Source of the DNA: Anaerovibrio lipolyticus
GTDB lineage: Bacteria > Bacillota > Negativicutes > Selenomonadales > Selenomonadaceae
Direction: 5' to 3'
Assembly: GCF_021531495.1 (NCBI RefSeq)
Contig: NZ_JADYTY010000025.1
Location: forward strand, 1-32,728
DNA length: 32,728 bases
The notes beneath the pieces were generated by a model that saw only the letters and a program-made list of their open reading frames with translations, was not told the origin of the DNA and ran no database searches. A program made the translations under genes and the position numbers. Positions 16,348 through 24,700 of this stretch are shown one piece after another (positions within the stretch are counted from its first letter, which is position 1; every line of letters starts with the position of its first letter).

Positions 16348-17901
16348 TTACCACGGTGAGAACTGGGCCGTTACCTTAATCTGATCCCGCTTCTCACGAT
16401 AGCGAACTATCAGCTCTGCACAATGCACATTGTGGTACCAATAGTAATCTGTATCCATCAGCTTGTTGGTTTCTCCATCAAAGGCCCAGCCTATAACAAC
16501 GCGGTCCTTTGGACTAAAGCTATAGCTAAAGCCTGCTGTAACCTTCTCAGAATAGCTATCCAAATCAAAATCAAAGACACTGTTCTGGCTGTTACTCTTG
16601 CTAAAATGGTAGCCCAGATAGGTAGTCCATCTATCGTCAAACTCCTTCAAGGCAGTAACATCGTAACCCATACCGCTGACTCTGCTGTGGTCATAGGTTT
16701 CATCGGTAATGGAATAGTTAATACTTGGATAAACATACCAAGTGCCAAGGCGAATTGGATCTATACCCAGCTTGGCATAATAGTAGGTATGAATGGAATG
16801 TCTGCCATCCTGCTCCCAGGCACCATGCTCATAGGCAAGGCTATAATTAAATGGAGTCTTGCCGATTTTAGCCCCATAATCCCACCTCAAAGTAGGAGCC
16901 TTGTGAATCCATTTGCCATCGCTATCCTCAAAAAAACCAGTCCGCAGAGCAAAATTACCAAAACCCTTGGTATTATACAAAAATCCACCATGAGTCTTTA
17001 CCTTGCTGCGCTGAGAAATAAAGAAATCGCCATAAGCCCTTACATTATCTGTTATAGGATAATAAAGGGTATCCTTGATGCCAAAGCCATTATCATTATC
17101 ATAGGAAGCCTTTGGCATATATATGCCCTTTTCTCCTTCCTTGCTTACCTGCTTAGGCACAGAATATACAGGAATACTGCCCAGCCAATAGCTAACCCCA
17201 TAGGAAATTGTCTGAATACCTGGATAGTATTCAATCTTTTTGGCTGTCATTTTGTAATCTGGATTTTTGGCGCTGCATTTGGTAGCACTAGCATCAAAAA
17301 GCACAATCTTATCTGGATACATTTCAATGCGCTTGGCTTTGACAAACTGATGGTCAATCTTGCCCTGGGCATTTTCCATCTTGCCCTCTTCCTTGCCCCA
17401 GTTATACTGCGTCTTGTAGCCATTCAAAATAATCCTGGCCTGAGCATCTGTCAGCTGCAGCATATAGGCCTTATCCGGCACATCCACATCCTGCTTTTGC
17501 AGATTACCATTAGCTTCCTCCGTAATAAAACGACGCTTATCCAAGGAGGTCATTACCACATTGCCCTTGACCTGAAAATCTCCCGTGTTTTCATCATAGA
17601 AAAGCTCGTCACCTTCTACAGCCACCGGTACATTCTTGGTTGGATCCAATGGCTCCCGCAGATGCTCCTTCATTTCATAGGCATCCTTCAAAAGTTTTTT
17701 CTGATCCTCATTAAGACGGTTTTCCCGCTCAACACGACGACGATTTTCCACATAATCAAGGATATCTGCATCTGTATCACTTTCGCTATTGTATACAGCC
17801 TCCGCTGTAGGTATAGGCAGAGGCAAATCGCTAGTCCCCCACAGGGAAACCAGGCTCAAGCCAGCAACTATACTGCAAATTTTTCTTGTATTTTTCAGCA
17901 T
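16348..17901 (-). CDS. lptD: LptD/OstA-like LPS-assembly outer-membrane protein
   Basis: The 517-residue exported protein starts with a signal peptide (basic MLKNTRK, hydrophobic core, probable cleavage after TAEA near 36). An acidic/basic helical linker follows (about 45-80), then an OstA/LptA-like β-jellyroll (about 95-230, VEGDELFYDENTGDFQVKGN) that would carry LPS. The rest is a β-barrel with alternating aromatic strands ending in phenylalanine-serine-proline-tryptophan, the aromatic end read by the BAM machinery. YWLGSIPVYSVP is typical of LptD. It is far shorter than E. coli LptD (784 residues), as is usual in some clades, with a smaller barrel region. It heads the core operon behind its own promoter, so LPS export and core synthesis share transcription. 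The OstA-family call is firm; that it is the main LptD is inferred. Confidence 0.85.
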   Translation of the reverse strand: MLKNTRKICSIVAGLSLVSLWGTSDLPLPIPTAEAVYNSESDTDADILDYVENRRRVERENRLNEDQKKLLKDAYEMKEHLREPLDPTKNVPVAVEGDELFYDENTGDFQVKGNVVMTSLDKRRFITEEANGNLQKQDVDVPDKAYMLQLTDAQARIILNGYKTQYNWGKEEGKMENAQGKIDHQFVKAKRIEMYPDKIVLFDASATKCSAKNPDYKMTAKKIEYYPGIQTISYGVSYWLGSIPVYSVPKQVSKEGEKGIYMPKASYDNDNGFGIKDTLYYPITDNVRAYGDFFISQRSKVKTHGGFLYNTKGFGNFALRTGFFEDSDGKWIHKAPTLRWDYGAKIGKTPFNYSLAYEHGAWEQDGRHSIHTYYYAKLGIDPIRLGTWYVYPSINYSITDETYDHSRVSGMGYDVTALKEFDDRWTTYLGYHFSKSNSQNSVFDFDLDSYSEKVTAGFSYSFSPKDRVVIGWAFDGETNKLMDTDYYWYHNVHCAELIVRYREKRDQIKVTAQFSPW

Positions 17902-17949
17902 TAAATTTCACTCCGAAATTTTTCCTAATAAAAAAACATACTCCCTTCT

Positions 17950-17978
17950 ATAATACCTCATTCAATATTGAAATACAA
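17950..17978 (-). promoter_or_regulatory. Promoter of lptD and the core operon
   Basis: On the minus strand, TTGTAT (17978-17973) and TATTAT (17955-17950) are separated by 17 bases, a good σ70-type match. Transcription would start near 17943, about 40 bases before the lptD ATG, and may run through the whole core cluster. Confidence 0.6.
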
Positions 17979-18006
17979 GATTTTCCCGCCATTCCTAAGG
18001 TCTTTC

Positions 18007-18048
18007 CAAAAGTAGGGTACTTTTGTCACTTTATTTTTATTACTTTTG
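18007..18048. promoter_or_regulatory. Palindromic operator candidate upstream of lptD
   Basis: CAAAAGTAGGGTACTTTTG (18007-18025) is a perfect inverted repeat with 8-base arms and a 3-base centre. TACTTTTG occurs again at 18041-18048. The site lies about 30 bases upstream of the lptD -35 box and about 65 bases upstream of the -35 box of the divergent chemoreceptor gene. It may bind an activator or repressor, which is not identified. Confidence 0.4.
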
Positions 18049-18090
18049 TGCATAGATTTACCTCAAAAAATCATTGCTACCACCCTTGAT

Positions 18091-18146
18091 TTGATGTATC
18101 ATTTTAGTAGGGGTAAAATAGGCTGATATGTTATCACCTATCAGCC
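18091..18146 (+). promoter_or_regulatory. Promoter and inverted repeat of the chemoreceptor gene
   Basis: TTGATG (18091-18096) and TAAAAT (18114-18119) are spaced 17 bases apart. GGCTGATA and TATCAGCC (18121-18128 and 18139-18146) form a perfect inverted repeat with a 10-base centre that spans the expected start site near 18126. That position suits a repressor operator. A 5' RNA hairpin is the alternative. I see no σ28 flagellar promoter. Confidence 0.5.
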
Positions 18147-18192
18147 TTTCAGATTTAAATGCGTATATCAAAATCAATTAAGGGGTGTTTTT

Positions 18193-19353
18193 ATGTCAAC
18201 CAAATCTTATGCTGCCATTTTTACAGGGGCAGGTGTTCTCGCCATCCTGATTTCCCTAGCTGGACTGGCTTCCATCCTGCCATCAGCTTTTACCAGTATT
18301 TTCCTGCTTATTGCCGGCATACTTCTTATTGCTGTCAAAAAACTTACAGGAGAAGCAGATATACCTGCACCTGCTCAGATTCCTCCTGCTGCCAGATTGC
18401 AGCCAGTCTCTGCTCCCAGCAGTGATTTTATGCAGAAAATGACCAAGATTTCTCAGCAGATATCAGCTTCTTCTCAGGAGCTAACCTCCAGTGCCAGCCA
18501 ATCTGCCGACAGTGCTGCTCATATTGCAGAGCATATGACAGGAGTAACTCAGGGCATGGAGGAACAGGTAACCGAGCTGCAGAACTCCATGGATTCCTTG
18601 AACAATATTTTTGAGGATATTATTAATGTAAACAATCAGGTAGATACGGTACAGCAATTCTCTGAAGAAATGACTTCTGCTGCCCACGATGGTTCTGAAT
18701 TGATGAAGAAAGCCATTGATATTATGAGTGGTATTGAAAGCAGTGTCCAAACCTCCGCTGACATGGTAAATCAGCTGGGAGAACAGTCCGAAGCCATTGG
18801 CCACATTGTAGAATCTGTTTCTGCCATTGCTGACCAGACCAATCTGTTGGCTCTCAATGCTGCCATTGAGGCTGCCAGAGCCGGAGAAGCTGGCAAGGGC
18901 TTTGCCGTAGTTGCCGAGGAGGTTCGCAAGCTGGCAGGAGAATCTCAGGAGGCCGCCAAGCATATCAAGGAAAATATTACCTCCATTCAGAGCGCCACAA
19001 CCCAGACTGTTCAAGCAATGCAGCAGGGTACAACTCAGGTAGCAAATGGTACTGAATCTGTTCGTCAGGTAGGCACACATTTCGCTGATATTATTAAGCA
19101 GATTGATTCCATCAAGGGACAGATTGAAGGCATTAAGACCTCTGTGGATGTGGTATCTCAGGGAGCCGAAAAAATCGTTTTCTCTATGGACAATATTGAT
19201 CAAAGCAGTCAGAAAATCGGCTCAAATGCCAAGGAAATTAACTGTCAGGTTCAACAGCAATCCGCAGCCAATGAAGAAATTGCTGCCTCTGCCGCTACAT
19301 TAGCAGATTTGGCAGCCGATATGGAAAATGCCCTCCACTCCCAAAATAAATAA
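18193..19353 (+). CDS. Methyl-accepting chemotaxis-type signalling protein without periplasmic domain
   Basis: The 386-residue protein has two closely spaced N-terminal hydrophobic segments (about 7-28 and 30-49) with almost nothing between them, then a proline-rich linker (55-75) and a long coiled-coil signalling domain. The highly conserved tip is near 218-247: [20 protein letters not shown] and [13 protein letters not shown]. There is no ligand-binding domain and no clear HAMP, so it must sense a membrane or cytoplasmic state, or join arrays of other receptors through CheA/CheW. Glutamine-rich helices ([27 protein letters not shown]) hold likely methylation sites. ATG 18193 follows AAGGGGTGTTTTT. 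It is a single-gene unit ended by the hairpin at 19366-19413. Confidence 0.9.
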   Translation: MSTKSYAAIFTGAGVLAILISLAGLASILPSAFTSIFLLIAGILLIAVKKLTGEADIPAPAQIPPAARLQPVSAPSSDFMQKMTKISQQISASSQELTSSASQSADSAAHIAEHMTGVTQGMEEQVTELQNSMDSLNNIFEDIINVNNQVDTVQQFSEEMTSAAHDGSELMKKAIDIMSGIESSVQTSADMVNQLGEQSEAIGHIVESVSAIADQTNLLALNAAIEAARAGEAGKGFAVVAEEVRKLAGESQEAAKHIKENITSIQSATTQTVQAMQQGTTQVANGTESVRQVGTHFADIIKQIDSIKGQIEGIKTSVDVVSQGAEKIVFSMDNIDQSSQKIGSNAKEINCQVQQQSAANEEIAASAATLADLAADMENALHSQNK

Positions 19354-19365
19354 ACTATGAACATA

Positions 19366-19413
19366 AAAAATACTGGTACAAGCTTCCCTTGCGAAGTCTG
19401 TACCAGTATTTTT
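19366..19413. terminator. Bidirectional terminator between the chemoreceptor and MFS genes
   Basis: AAAAATACTGGTACA (19366-19380) pairs perfectly with TGTACCAGTATTTTT (19399-19413) around an 18-base loop. T runs on both strands fit termination of both convergent genes. Confidence 0.85.
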
Positions 19414-19424
19414 ATTTTACATTT

Positions 19425-20792
19425 TTAGCAATGGACTGTTGCTCTGCCACTTTCCACTGCTTCCTCAGCAATTTCCTCCAGAGATTTCTTCCGGCTTTCT
19501 ACACCGAGGCCCATAACCACAGCAGATACTACCACAAAGACACCAGCAAACAGCATAAAGATACTTGCACTGCCCATCTGGCCGCCAATCAGCATCCCCA
19601 CCATAGCAGGAGCGATCATGCTTCCGATACGGCCAAAGCCAGCAGCATAGCCACTGCCCAGAGCACGAATAGCAGTAGGATACAATTCTGGAGTATAGGT
19701 ATAAAGCACACCCCAGGCCCCCAGGTTGAAGAAGGACATAGCTGCCCCCCAAGCCAACAGCTCTGTGGAACCAGTTGCATTACCAAAGAAATAGCTAGCC
19801 ACGCCGCTTATCAGCAGAAACAGGGACAGGGTATATTTACGACCAATAACATCTACCAGCCAAGCTGCACAATAATAGCCAGGCAACTGAGCCAAGGTCA
19901 TAATCAGCACATATTCAAAGGTCTTAACTACAGTAAACCCCTGCTGGAACACAATAGATGGCAGCCACATAAAGATACCATAATAGCTGAAGTTAATACC
20001 AAACCAAGCCACCCACAGCATAGCAGTACGACGGGCAAAGGCGCCAGACCACAGGGTGCTCAACTTAGGTGCTGCAGCATACTCAGTGCCCTTCTCCACT
20101 TCACTAAGCTCCTCTGCAAAAGGCTCGCTTTGCACATTCAGCTTTTCCTCCAGCATCAGCACAATCTTCTGAGCCTCGCCAATTTTGCCACGAGAGATAA
20201 GGTATCTTACAGACTCAGGCATATGCAGGCGAATCATAAATACATACAAAGCAGGCAATGCACCAATAAAGAAAGCAACCTGCCAGCCATATTGAGGAAT
20301 CAGCAGATAAGCAATGCAGGCAGCTGCCAACCAGCCCAAGCCCCAGAAGCTTTCCAAGAGAACAATAAACCGTCCCCGCAATTTGGTAGGAGCATATTCA
20401 GTCATCAGGGTAGCTGCTACTGGCAGCTCACCCCCTAGGCCAAAGCCAACTAGGAAGCGGAACAGCATCAAGGATTCATAGTTCCAGGACAAGGCACAGG
20501 CACCTGTAGCCAAGCTGTAAAGAATAACCGTCAAGGAAAATACCAGCTTACGACCAACTCTATCAGCAATAGTACCAGATATAACCGCACCTAAAGCCAT
20601 ACCAATAAAGCCTACACTGCCAATCCAACCCATCTGTTCTGGATGCAAGCCCCACTCCTTGGACAAAATAGGCAGAACAAAGGAAATCAAGCCCGTATCC
20701 ATGGCATCAAACAACCAGCCCAGACCGGTTACCGCCAACAGCTTATAATGAAAAGAGCCAACAGGCAGCTTTTCCAATCTTTCTAAAAGCAC
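19425..20792 (-). CDS. MFS transporter, NiaP/aromatic-acid-type
   Basis: The 455-residue transporter has 12 expected membrane segments. GWLFDAMDTGLISFVLPIL at about 29-47 has the D-x-x-D/G motif of the aromatic acid:H+ symporter subfamily, ADRVGRKLVF is the loop 2-3 motif A, and FLVGFGLGGELPVAATLMTEY and PESVRYLISRGKIGEAQ are typical. The PxSFHYKLL start and the whole pattern resemble the niacin/benzoate transporters NiaP (YceI) of Bacillus. The start codon is GTG or, one codon triplet on, other weak options; upstream lies GGAGGAATTTTT. It has its own promoter with a possible NiaR-type operator (20841-20856), which would fit nicotinate uptake. The substrate is inferred. Confidence 0.8.
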   Translation of the reverse strand: MLLERLEKLPVGSFHYKLLAVTGLGWLFDAMDTGLISFVLPILSKEWGLHPEQMGWIGSVGFIGMALGAVISGTIADRVGRKLVFSLTVILYSLATGACALSWNYESLMLFRFLVGFGLGGELPVAATLMTEYAPTKLRGRFIVLLESFWGLGWLAAACIAYLLIPQYGWQVAFFIGALPALYVFMIRLHMPESVRYLISRGKIGEAQKIVLMLEEKLNVQSEPFAEELSEVEKGTEYAAAPKLSTLWSGAFARRTAMLWVAWFGINFSYYGIFMWLPSIVFQQGFTVVKTFEYVLIMTLAQLPGYYCAAWLVDVIGRKYTLSLFLLISGVASYFFGNATGSTELLAWGAAMSFFNLGAWGVLYTYTPELYPTAIRALGSGYAAGFGRIGSMIAPAMVGMLIGGQMGSASIFMLFAGVFVVVSAVVMGLGVESRKKSLEEIAEEAVESGRATVHC

Positions 20793-20840
20793 AAAAATTC
20801 CTCCTAAAAGAAAACCAAAAAATTACCATTCTGTTTTTGC

Positions 20841-20856
20841 ACATGACAAGACACAT
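20841..20856 (-). promoter_or_regulatory. Possible NiaR-type operator of the MFS gene
   Basis: ATGTGTCTTGTCATGT (minus strand) lies about 11-26 bases after the predicted transcription start. It resembles my recollection of the niacin-repressor box, TGTCTTGACA-like. That is a likeness from memory, not a computed match. Confidence 0.3.
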
Positions 20857-20873
20857 ACAAATACAGTGGCTTT

Positions 20874-20902
20874 ATTGTACAACTATTTGCCAAAATTGGC
20901 AA
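20874..20902 (-). promoter_or_regulatory. Promoter of the MFS transporter gene
   Basis: TTGCCA (20902-20897) and TACAAT (20879-20874) are separated by exactly 17 bases on the minus strand. The start would be near 20867, giving a 5' leader of about 75 bases. Confidence 0.65.
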
Positions 20903-20904
20903 TA

Positions 20905-20950
20905 AAAAACTGCACACAAGCTCATAAAGAGTTGCGTGCAGTCTTTTATC
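20905..20950 (-). terminator. Terminator of the murA-glycosyltransferase unit
   Basis: ACTGCACACAA (20909-20919) pairs with TTGCGTGCAGT (20932-20942), one mismatch. On the minus strand it is followed by a run of T (TTTTTTATT), just downstream of the ArnT-like stop at 20953. It also has T-rich sequence on the plus strand. Confidence 0.75.
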
Positions 20951-20952
20951 TT

Positions 20953-22404
20953 TTATTTAACTGCTTCTCTTACATATACTCTGGCCGCCTTATAGTCTGC
21001 CAGCAGCTTCCATTCCGAAGTGTCAAAATCCTTTTCAAAGGAATCAAAACGACGGTTGTTAAGTATCAGGTACACATTCTTATCCTTTGGCAATTCCTCA
21101 AAGGATATAAACGGCATAACGTTTTTGGCATTCCAGCTTTTGCCATCTGGCAGCATTCCTGGTATAGACTCTGCATGCTCCAATCTATAAACCATTTTCT
21201 GCCCATAAAAAACAATAGAGGTTTTGTAATCTCCGTAGCTTACTACCAAATCATCATCCTTAACCACATCCTTATAGGCTGCAGCTATATTCTTCCCAGA
21301 GTACCCCTCATCGGAACAAGCAGGAATAGCCAAAGCAAAGGTCAGGATACCATATACTACAATGGCGCCTATAACAGTACGCTTTACCAACACCTCTCGC
21401 TGATAAAGGTATCTGGCCATGAGAATGGCAATAGGCAGCAAGGCTGGCAGTGTATAGGTGGTATATTTGGTAGCCATGCACTGATAAAAAACATTTACCA
21501 CCAAGGCCCAGGTCAGCAAAAAGCCTGTAGTCATATCAATTTCTGGCAACCGCTGCCTCTTTACAGCCTTGATAATAGCTGCAGGCAAAGTCCAGCACCA
21601 AGGCAAACAGCCCGCAAAGAAAATCATGGTATAATACCACCACACATCCCAGCGAGGATGCTCTGACTGAGTGGCCCGCAGGAAATTGTGCACCCCAAGG
21701 AAATTATTAATAAAATCCATACCATGAATGGTGTACATCATATAGTACCAGCTGCCAGCTACCAAGGCATATAGCACTAACCCCGTAGGCAGGCGCAGAT
21801 ACAGGAACTCCTTAAAATCCCGTCTGATACACAAAAAAACTGTCAGCACAAAGCCTGGCAGCAAAAGGCCAATAGGCCCCTTATCCAAGGTGGCCAATCC
21901 AGCAAAAAGATAACAGAGATAATAGTAGTTTCTCTGTCCCCTGCGATAACCCCAGAAAAAGAATATCAGCACTGCATTAAAAAACACAAACAAAGTTAAG
22001 TCCGTAATAACAGTCTTAGACAGCAGCCAATACTCAAAGCAGGTGCCCAAAATACCTGCTGCCATTAAGCCAGTTTTACGGTCATAAAGCTTTCGGGCAA
22101 AGCCATAGGTCATCATCAAACCAAGAACACCAAAAACTCCCGGAAAAAAGCGGGAGGCAAATTCATTTACTCCCATCAGCTTATAGGCTGCAATCAGCTC
22201 CCAGTAGAAAAAGGCTGGCTTGTCATACCAATAATTGCCATAAATACGAGGTGAAATATAATCCCCAGACCGAAGCATCTCCACCGCAGTCAGCGTGTAG
22301 TTAGACTCTACAGGATCCGTAATGGCAATTGCCCAATTCCCCAGCATAAAAAGCAAAAAGCCTACAATACATATGGTCAGCAAATCCTTCTTTACAGTTG
22401 TCAT
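20953..22404 (-). CDS. ArnT/PMT-family membrane glycosyltransferase
   Basis: The protein, about 483 residues, has roughly 11-12 membrane segments and belongs to the dolichyl-phosphate-mannose/ArnT superfamily (GT39/GT83), which transfers sugars from polyprenyl phosphate at the periplasmic face. After the first segment comes DPVESNYTLTAVEMLRSGDY (DxxE-type catalytic loop), then RIYGNYWYDKPAFFYW (YDKPP-like motif) and ASRFFPGVFGVLGL, all in ArnT-like order. The C-terminal region has a soluble domain (DLVVSYGDYKTSIVFYGQKM). ATG 22404 follows AAGGGAG. The longer frame starts inside murA, whose end it follows by 20 bases. Modification of lipid A or core with aminoarabinose or another sugar is possible; the substrate is not visible. 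Confidence 0.82.
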   Translation of the reverse strand: MTTVKKDLLTICIVGFLLFMLGNWAIAITDPVESNYTLTAVEMLRSGDYISPRIYGNYWYDKPAFFYWELIAAYKLMGVNEFASRFFPGVFGVLGLMMTYGFARKLYDRKTGLMAAGILGTCFEYWLLSKTVITDLTLFVFFNAVLIFFFWGYRRGQRNYYYLCYLFAGLATLDKGPIGLLLPGFVLTVFLCIRRDFKEFLYLRLPTGLVLYALVAGSWYYMMYTIHGMDFINNFLGVHNFLRATQSEHPRWDVWWYYTMIFFAGCLPWCWTLPAAIIKAVKRQRLPEIDMTTGFLLTWALVVNVFYQCMATKYTTYTLPALLPIAILMARYLYQREVLVKRTVIGAIVVYGILTFALAIPACSDEGYSGKNIAAAYKDVVKDDDLVVSYGDYKTSIVFYGQKMVYRLEHAESIPGMLPDGKSWNAKNVMPFISFEELPKDKNVYLILNNRRFDSFEKDFDTSEWKLLADYKAARVYVREAVK

Positions 22405-22423
22405 TTCAAGCTCCCTTCCCAGC

Positions 22424-23689
22424 TTATTCATCTACCCGGCGAATATCTGCCCCCAGCATTACCAGCTTGGAAACCAGATTATCATAACCTCTATCAATAT
22501 GATGAATATAGCCAATCTGAGTCTCGCCCTCAGCCACCAGTCCTGCCAAAACCATAGCTGCGCCAGCTCTCAGATCTGTAGCCTTAACGCCACAGCCATG
22601 AAGCTTATCCACGCCCTCTATCAAGGAAGTGCGTCCATCTATACGAATATTAGCCCCCATCCGCTTCAGCTCATCCACATGCATAAAGCGATTCTCAAAA
22701 ACAGTCTCTGTTACCCGGCCCATGCCCTCGGAAACAGCCAGCATAGCCATAAACTGAGCCTGCATATCTGTGGGGAAGCCTGGATATGGCAGGGTTTTAA
22801 TATCTACAGCCTTGGTACGGCGGTCACATACCACTCTGATGCCATCAATATTTTCCTCAATAGTAACCCCAGCCTCTTTCAGCTTGGCAATTACCGGCTT
22901 CAAATGCTCACTAATGGCATTCTCGATATATACATCCCCTCTGGTCATAGCTGCTGCCACCATATAGGTACCAGCCTCAATGCGATCTGGAATAATAGTA
23001 TAATTGCGGCCAGTCAAACGCTGTACGCCCTCGATCTTGATAACATTGGTACCAGCACCACGGACTCTGGCTCCCATAACATTAAGGTAGTTAGCCAGGT
23101 CGATAATCTCCGGCTCCTGAGCTGGATTTTCAATAACAGTAGTACCCTCAGCCATAGAAGCAGCCATCATAATATTCTCAGTGGCTCCTACACTTGGGAA
23201 ATCCAAATAAATCCGAGCACCCTTCAAGCCATTAGGGGTGGCAGCCTCAATATAGCCGTGGCCAATATCAATCTTAGCACCCAAAGCCTCAAAGCCCTTA
23301 AGATGCAAATCGATCGGACGAGTACCAATAGCACAGCCACCAGGAAGAGAAATCCTTATCTTGCCACAGCGAGCCAGCATTGGGCCAATAATAAGGAAAG
23401 AAGCCCGCATCTTCCGCACCAAATCATAAGGAGCCTCACAGCTGGTAATCTCCGAACTATCCACCAGCAAGGTGTTTTTATCAGCATCAAACTCAACCTT
23501 TACACCTAACTGCTCCAATACCGCACTAAGGGTATGCACATCGTCCAGAGCTGGAACCTCCTCCAGCTTGCTAGGTGAATCCTGTCCCAGCAGGGCTGCC
23601 GCTATAATAGGCAATACCGCATTCTTTGCACCACTAATTTTTACCCGGCCACGCAGCTCCTTGCCGCCATTTATAATCAACTTTTCCAT
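22424..23689 (-). CDS. murA: UDP-N-acetylglucosamine 1-carboxyvinyltransferase
   Basis: The 421-residue EPSP-synthase-type enzyme catalyses the first committed step of peptidoglycan synthesis, adding enolpyruvate to UDP-GlcNAc. K22-N23 in [11 protein letters not shown] and Cys119 in [17 protein letters not shown] (the fosfomycin-binding cysteine, Cys115 in E. coli) are present. [18 protein letters not shown] and [17 protein letters not shown] are further hallmarks, and [23 protein letters not shown] ends the fold. ATG 23689 follows TAGGAGGAAATTTTACTTA. Many Firmicutes carry two murA paralogs (murA and murZ); which one this is cannot be decided. It has its own promoter and is followed by the ArnT-like gene. 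Confidence 0.96.
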   Translation of the reverse strand: MEKLIINGGKELRGRVKISGAKNAVLPIIAAALLGQDSPSKLEEVPALDDVHTLSAVLEQLGVKVEFDADKNTLLVDSSEITSCEAPYDLVRKMRASFLIIGPMLARCGKIRISLPGGCAIGTRPIDLHLKGFEALGAKIDIGHGYIEAATPNGLKGARIYLDFPSVGATENIMMAASMAEGTTVIENPAQEPEIIDLANYLNVMGARVRGAGTNVIKIEGVQRLTGRNYTIIPDRIEAGTYMVAAAMTRGDVYIENAISEHLKPVIAKLKEAGVTIEENIDGIRVVCDRRTKAVDIKTLPYPGFPTDMQAQFMAMLAVSEGMGRVTETVFENRFMHVDELKRMGANIRIDGRTSLIEGVDKLHGCGVKATDLRAGAAMVLAGLVAEGETQIGYIHHIDRGYDNLVSKLVMLGADIRRVDE

Positions 23690-23719
23690 TAAGTAAAATT
23701 TCCTCCTAAAATTAAAGAC

Positions 23720-23735
23720 ATACTTCCAAAAGTAT
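23720..23735. promoter_or_regulatory. Palindrome at the murA transcription start
   Basis: ATACTTCCAAAAGTAT has 6-base arms ATACTT/AAGTAT around CCAA and lies just after the predicted start near 23737. It shares TTCCAAAAGTA (23724-23734) with the lptD upstream region (18004-18014). Confidence 0.4.
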
Positions 23736-23743
23736 CACACTTC

Positions 23744-23772
23744 AGTTTATCATTTCTATTAAATTACTGCAA
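23744..23772 (-). promoter_or_regulatory. Promoter of murA
   Basis: TTGCAG (23772-23767) and TAAACT (23749-23744) on the minus strand are spaced by 17 bases. The start would be about 48 bases before the murA ATG. Confidence 0.5.
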
Positions 23773-23813
23773 GCAATATTGTATATCACCAACAATCTGA
23801 TAAATTCTGCAAT

Positions 23814-23869
23814 ATTTTGACTGATTTTGAAAGAATATGCTTGATTTTGCTTTTATGTGATGATATTAT
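23814..23869 (+). promoter_or_regulatory. Promoter of the fru operon with helically phased repeats
   Basis: The promoter is TTGATT (23841-23846), 17 bases, TATTAT (23864-23869). ATTTTG occurs at 23814, 23824 and 23844, with a degenerate copy AATATG at 23834: 10-base steps, one DNA turn, reaching into the -35 box. DeoR-family regulators bind such direct repeats, so this is the likely FruR operator. Confidence 0.55.
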
Positions 23870-23935
23870 ATAGTTACAGAAAAGAGATGCACAATCATGA
23901 ATGAAATTTTATTGTAGAAAGGGGATGGATAGTGA

Positions 23936-24700
23936 TTGCTTACAGAGGAAAGATATGCTTCTATCATGCAGACCTTGGACAAGCATAAAACCGCCACTGT
24001 CAGTCAGCTAGCAGATAATCTGCACGTGTCCGAGTCCACCATCCGTCGGGATTTGATAGCTCTGGATCGCATGGGCAAGCTGTGCAAGGTTCATGGCGGT
24101 GCCACTATTAATAACAATAACAGCTATCTAACCTTGGAGGAGGATGTTCTTACCAAGCAGGATTTGCACAATCAGGAAAAAGCCTTGATTGCCAAATACG
24201 CTGCTACCCTGATAGGCCCAGAAGATTTTGTTTATCTGGATGCTGGTACTACCACCTATCAGATGCTGGACTACTTGGGCCACACAGCAGGAAGTGTAAC
24301 CTATGTAACCAATGGCGTTCAACATGCATCCCGCCTGGCTGCTATGGGCTGCAAGGTTTATCTCCCCGGAGGCAGGCTCAAGGCCAATACTCAGGCTGTA
24401 ATCGGCACTGAGGCCATTCGCAGTATTTCTAATTACAATTTTACCAAAGGCTTCTTCGGAGCCAACGGTATTAGCACTACGGCAGGCTTCTCCACGCCTG
24501 ATTTCAGCGAAGGCAATGTGAAAACAGAAGCCATTCATCATTGTCAAAAATGTTTTATTCTGGCAGACAGCTCCAAATTCAAAAAGGTATTTCCTGTTAC
24601 CTTTGCTAGTATTCAGGAAGCCAACATTATTACGGATATGCTGCCAGATACCAAATATAGCAAGTTAACCAATGTTTATGAAGCAGGTGAAAGAAAATGA
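23936..24700 (+). CDS. fruR: DeoR-family transcriptional regulator of the fructose operon
   Basis: The 254-residue DeoR-type repressor has an N-terminal winged helix at about 1-55 (MLTEERYASIMQTLDKHKTA, with VSQLADNLHVSESTIRRDLI as helix-turn-helix and the KVHGGA wing at 51-56). Its C-terminal sugar-phosphate-sensing domain (DeoRC) contains VYLDAGTTTYQML, YVTNGVQHA, LPGGRLKANTQAVIG and KCFILADSSKFKKV. The effector is expected to be fructose 1-phosphate. The start is TTG 23936, with AAAGGGGATGG upstream; it gives the family's usual MLTEER beginning. Its stop overlaps the fruK start (ATGA). The order fruR-fruK-fruA is classical in Firmicutes. Confidence 0.92.
   Translation: MLTEERYASIMQTLDKHKTATVSQLADNLHVSESTIRRDLIALDRMGKLCKVHGGATINNNNSYLTLEEDVLTKQDLHNQEKALIAKYAATLIGPEDFVYLDAGTTTYQMLDYLGHTAGSVTYVTNGVQHASRLAAMGCKVYLPGGRLKANTQAVIGTEAIRSISNYNFTKGFFGANGISTTAGFSTPDFSEGNVKTEAIHHCQKCFILADSSKFKKVFPVTFASIQEANIITDMLPDTKYSKLTNVYEAGERK

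Noticed and set aside
16423-17904. 493-codon open frame on the plus strand
   Set aside because: It lies fully antisense to lptD, whose signal peptide, OstA domain and barrel end are recognisable; the plus-strand product has no family likeness.
18091-18146. σ28 flagellar promoter for the chemoreceptor
   Set aside because: No TAAA-N15-GCCGATAA match; a σ70-type box with 17-base spacing is better.
22322-23509. 395-codon open frame on the plus strand
   Set aside because: Antisense to murA, whose catalytic cysteine block is intact.
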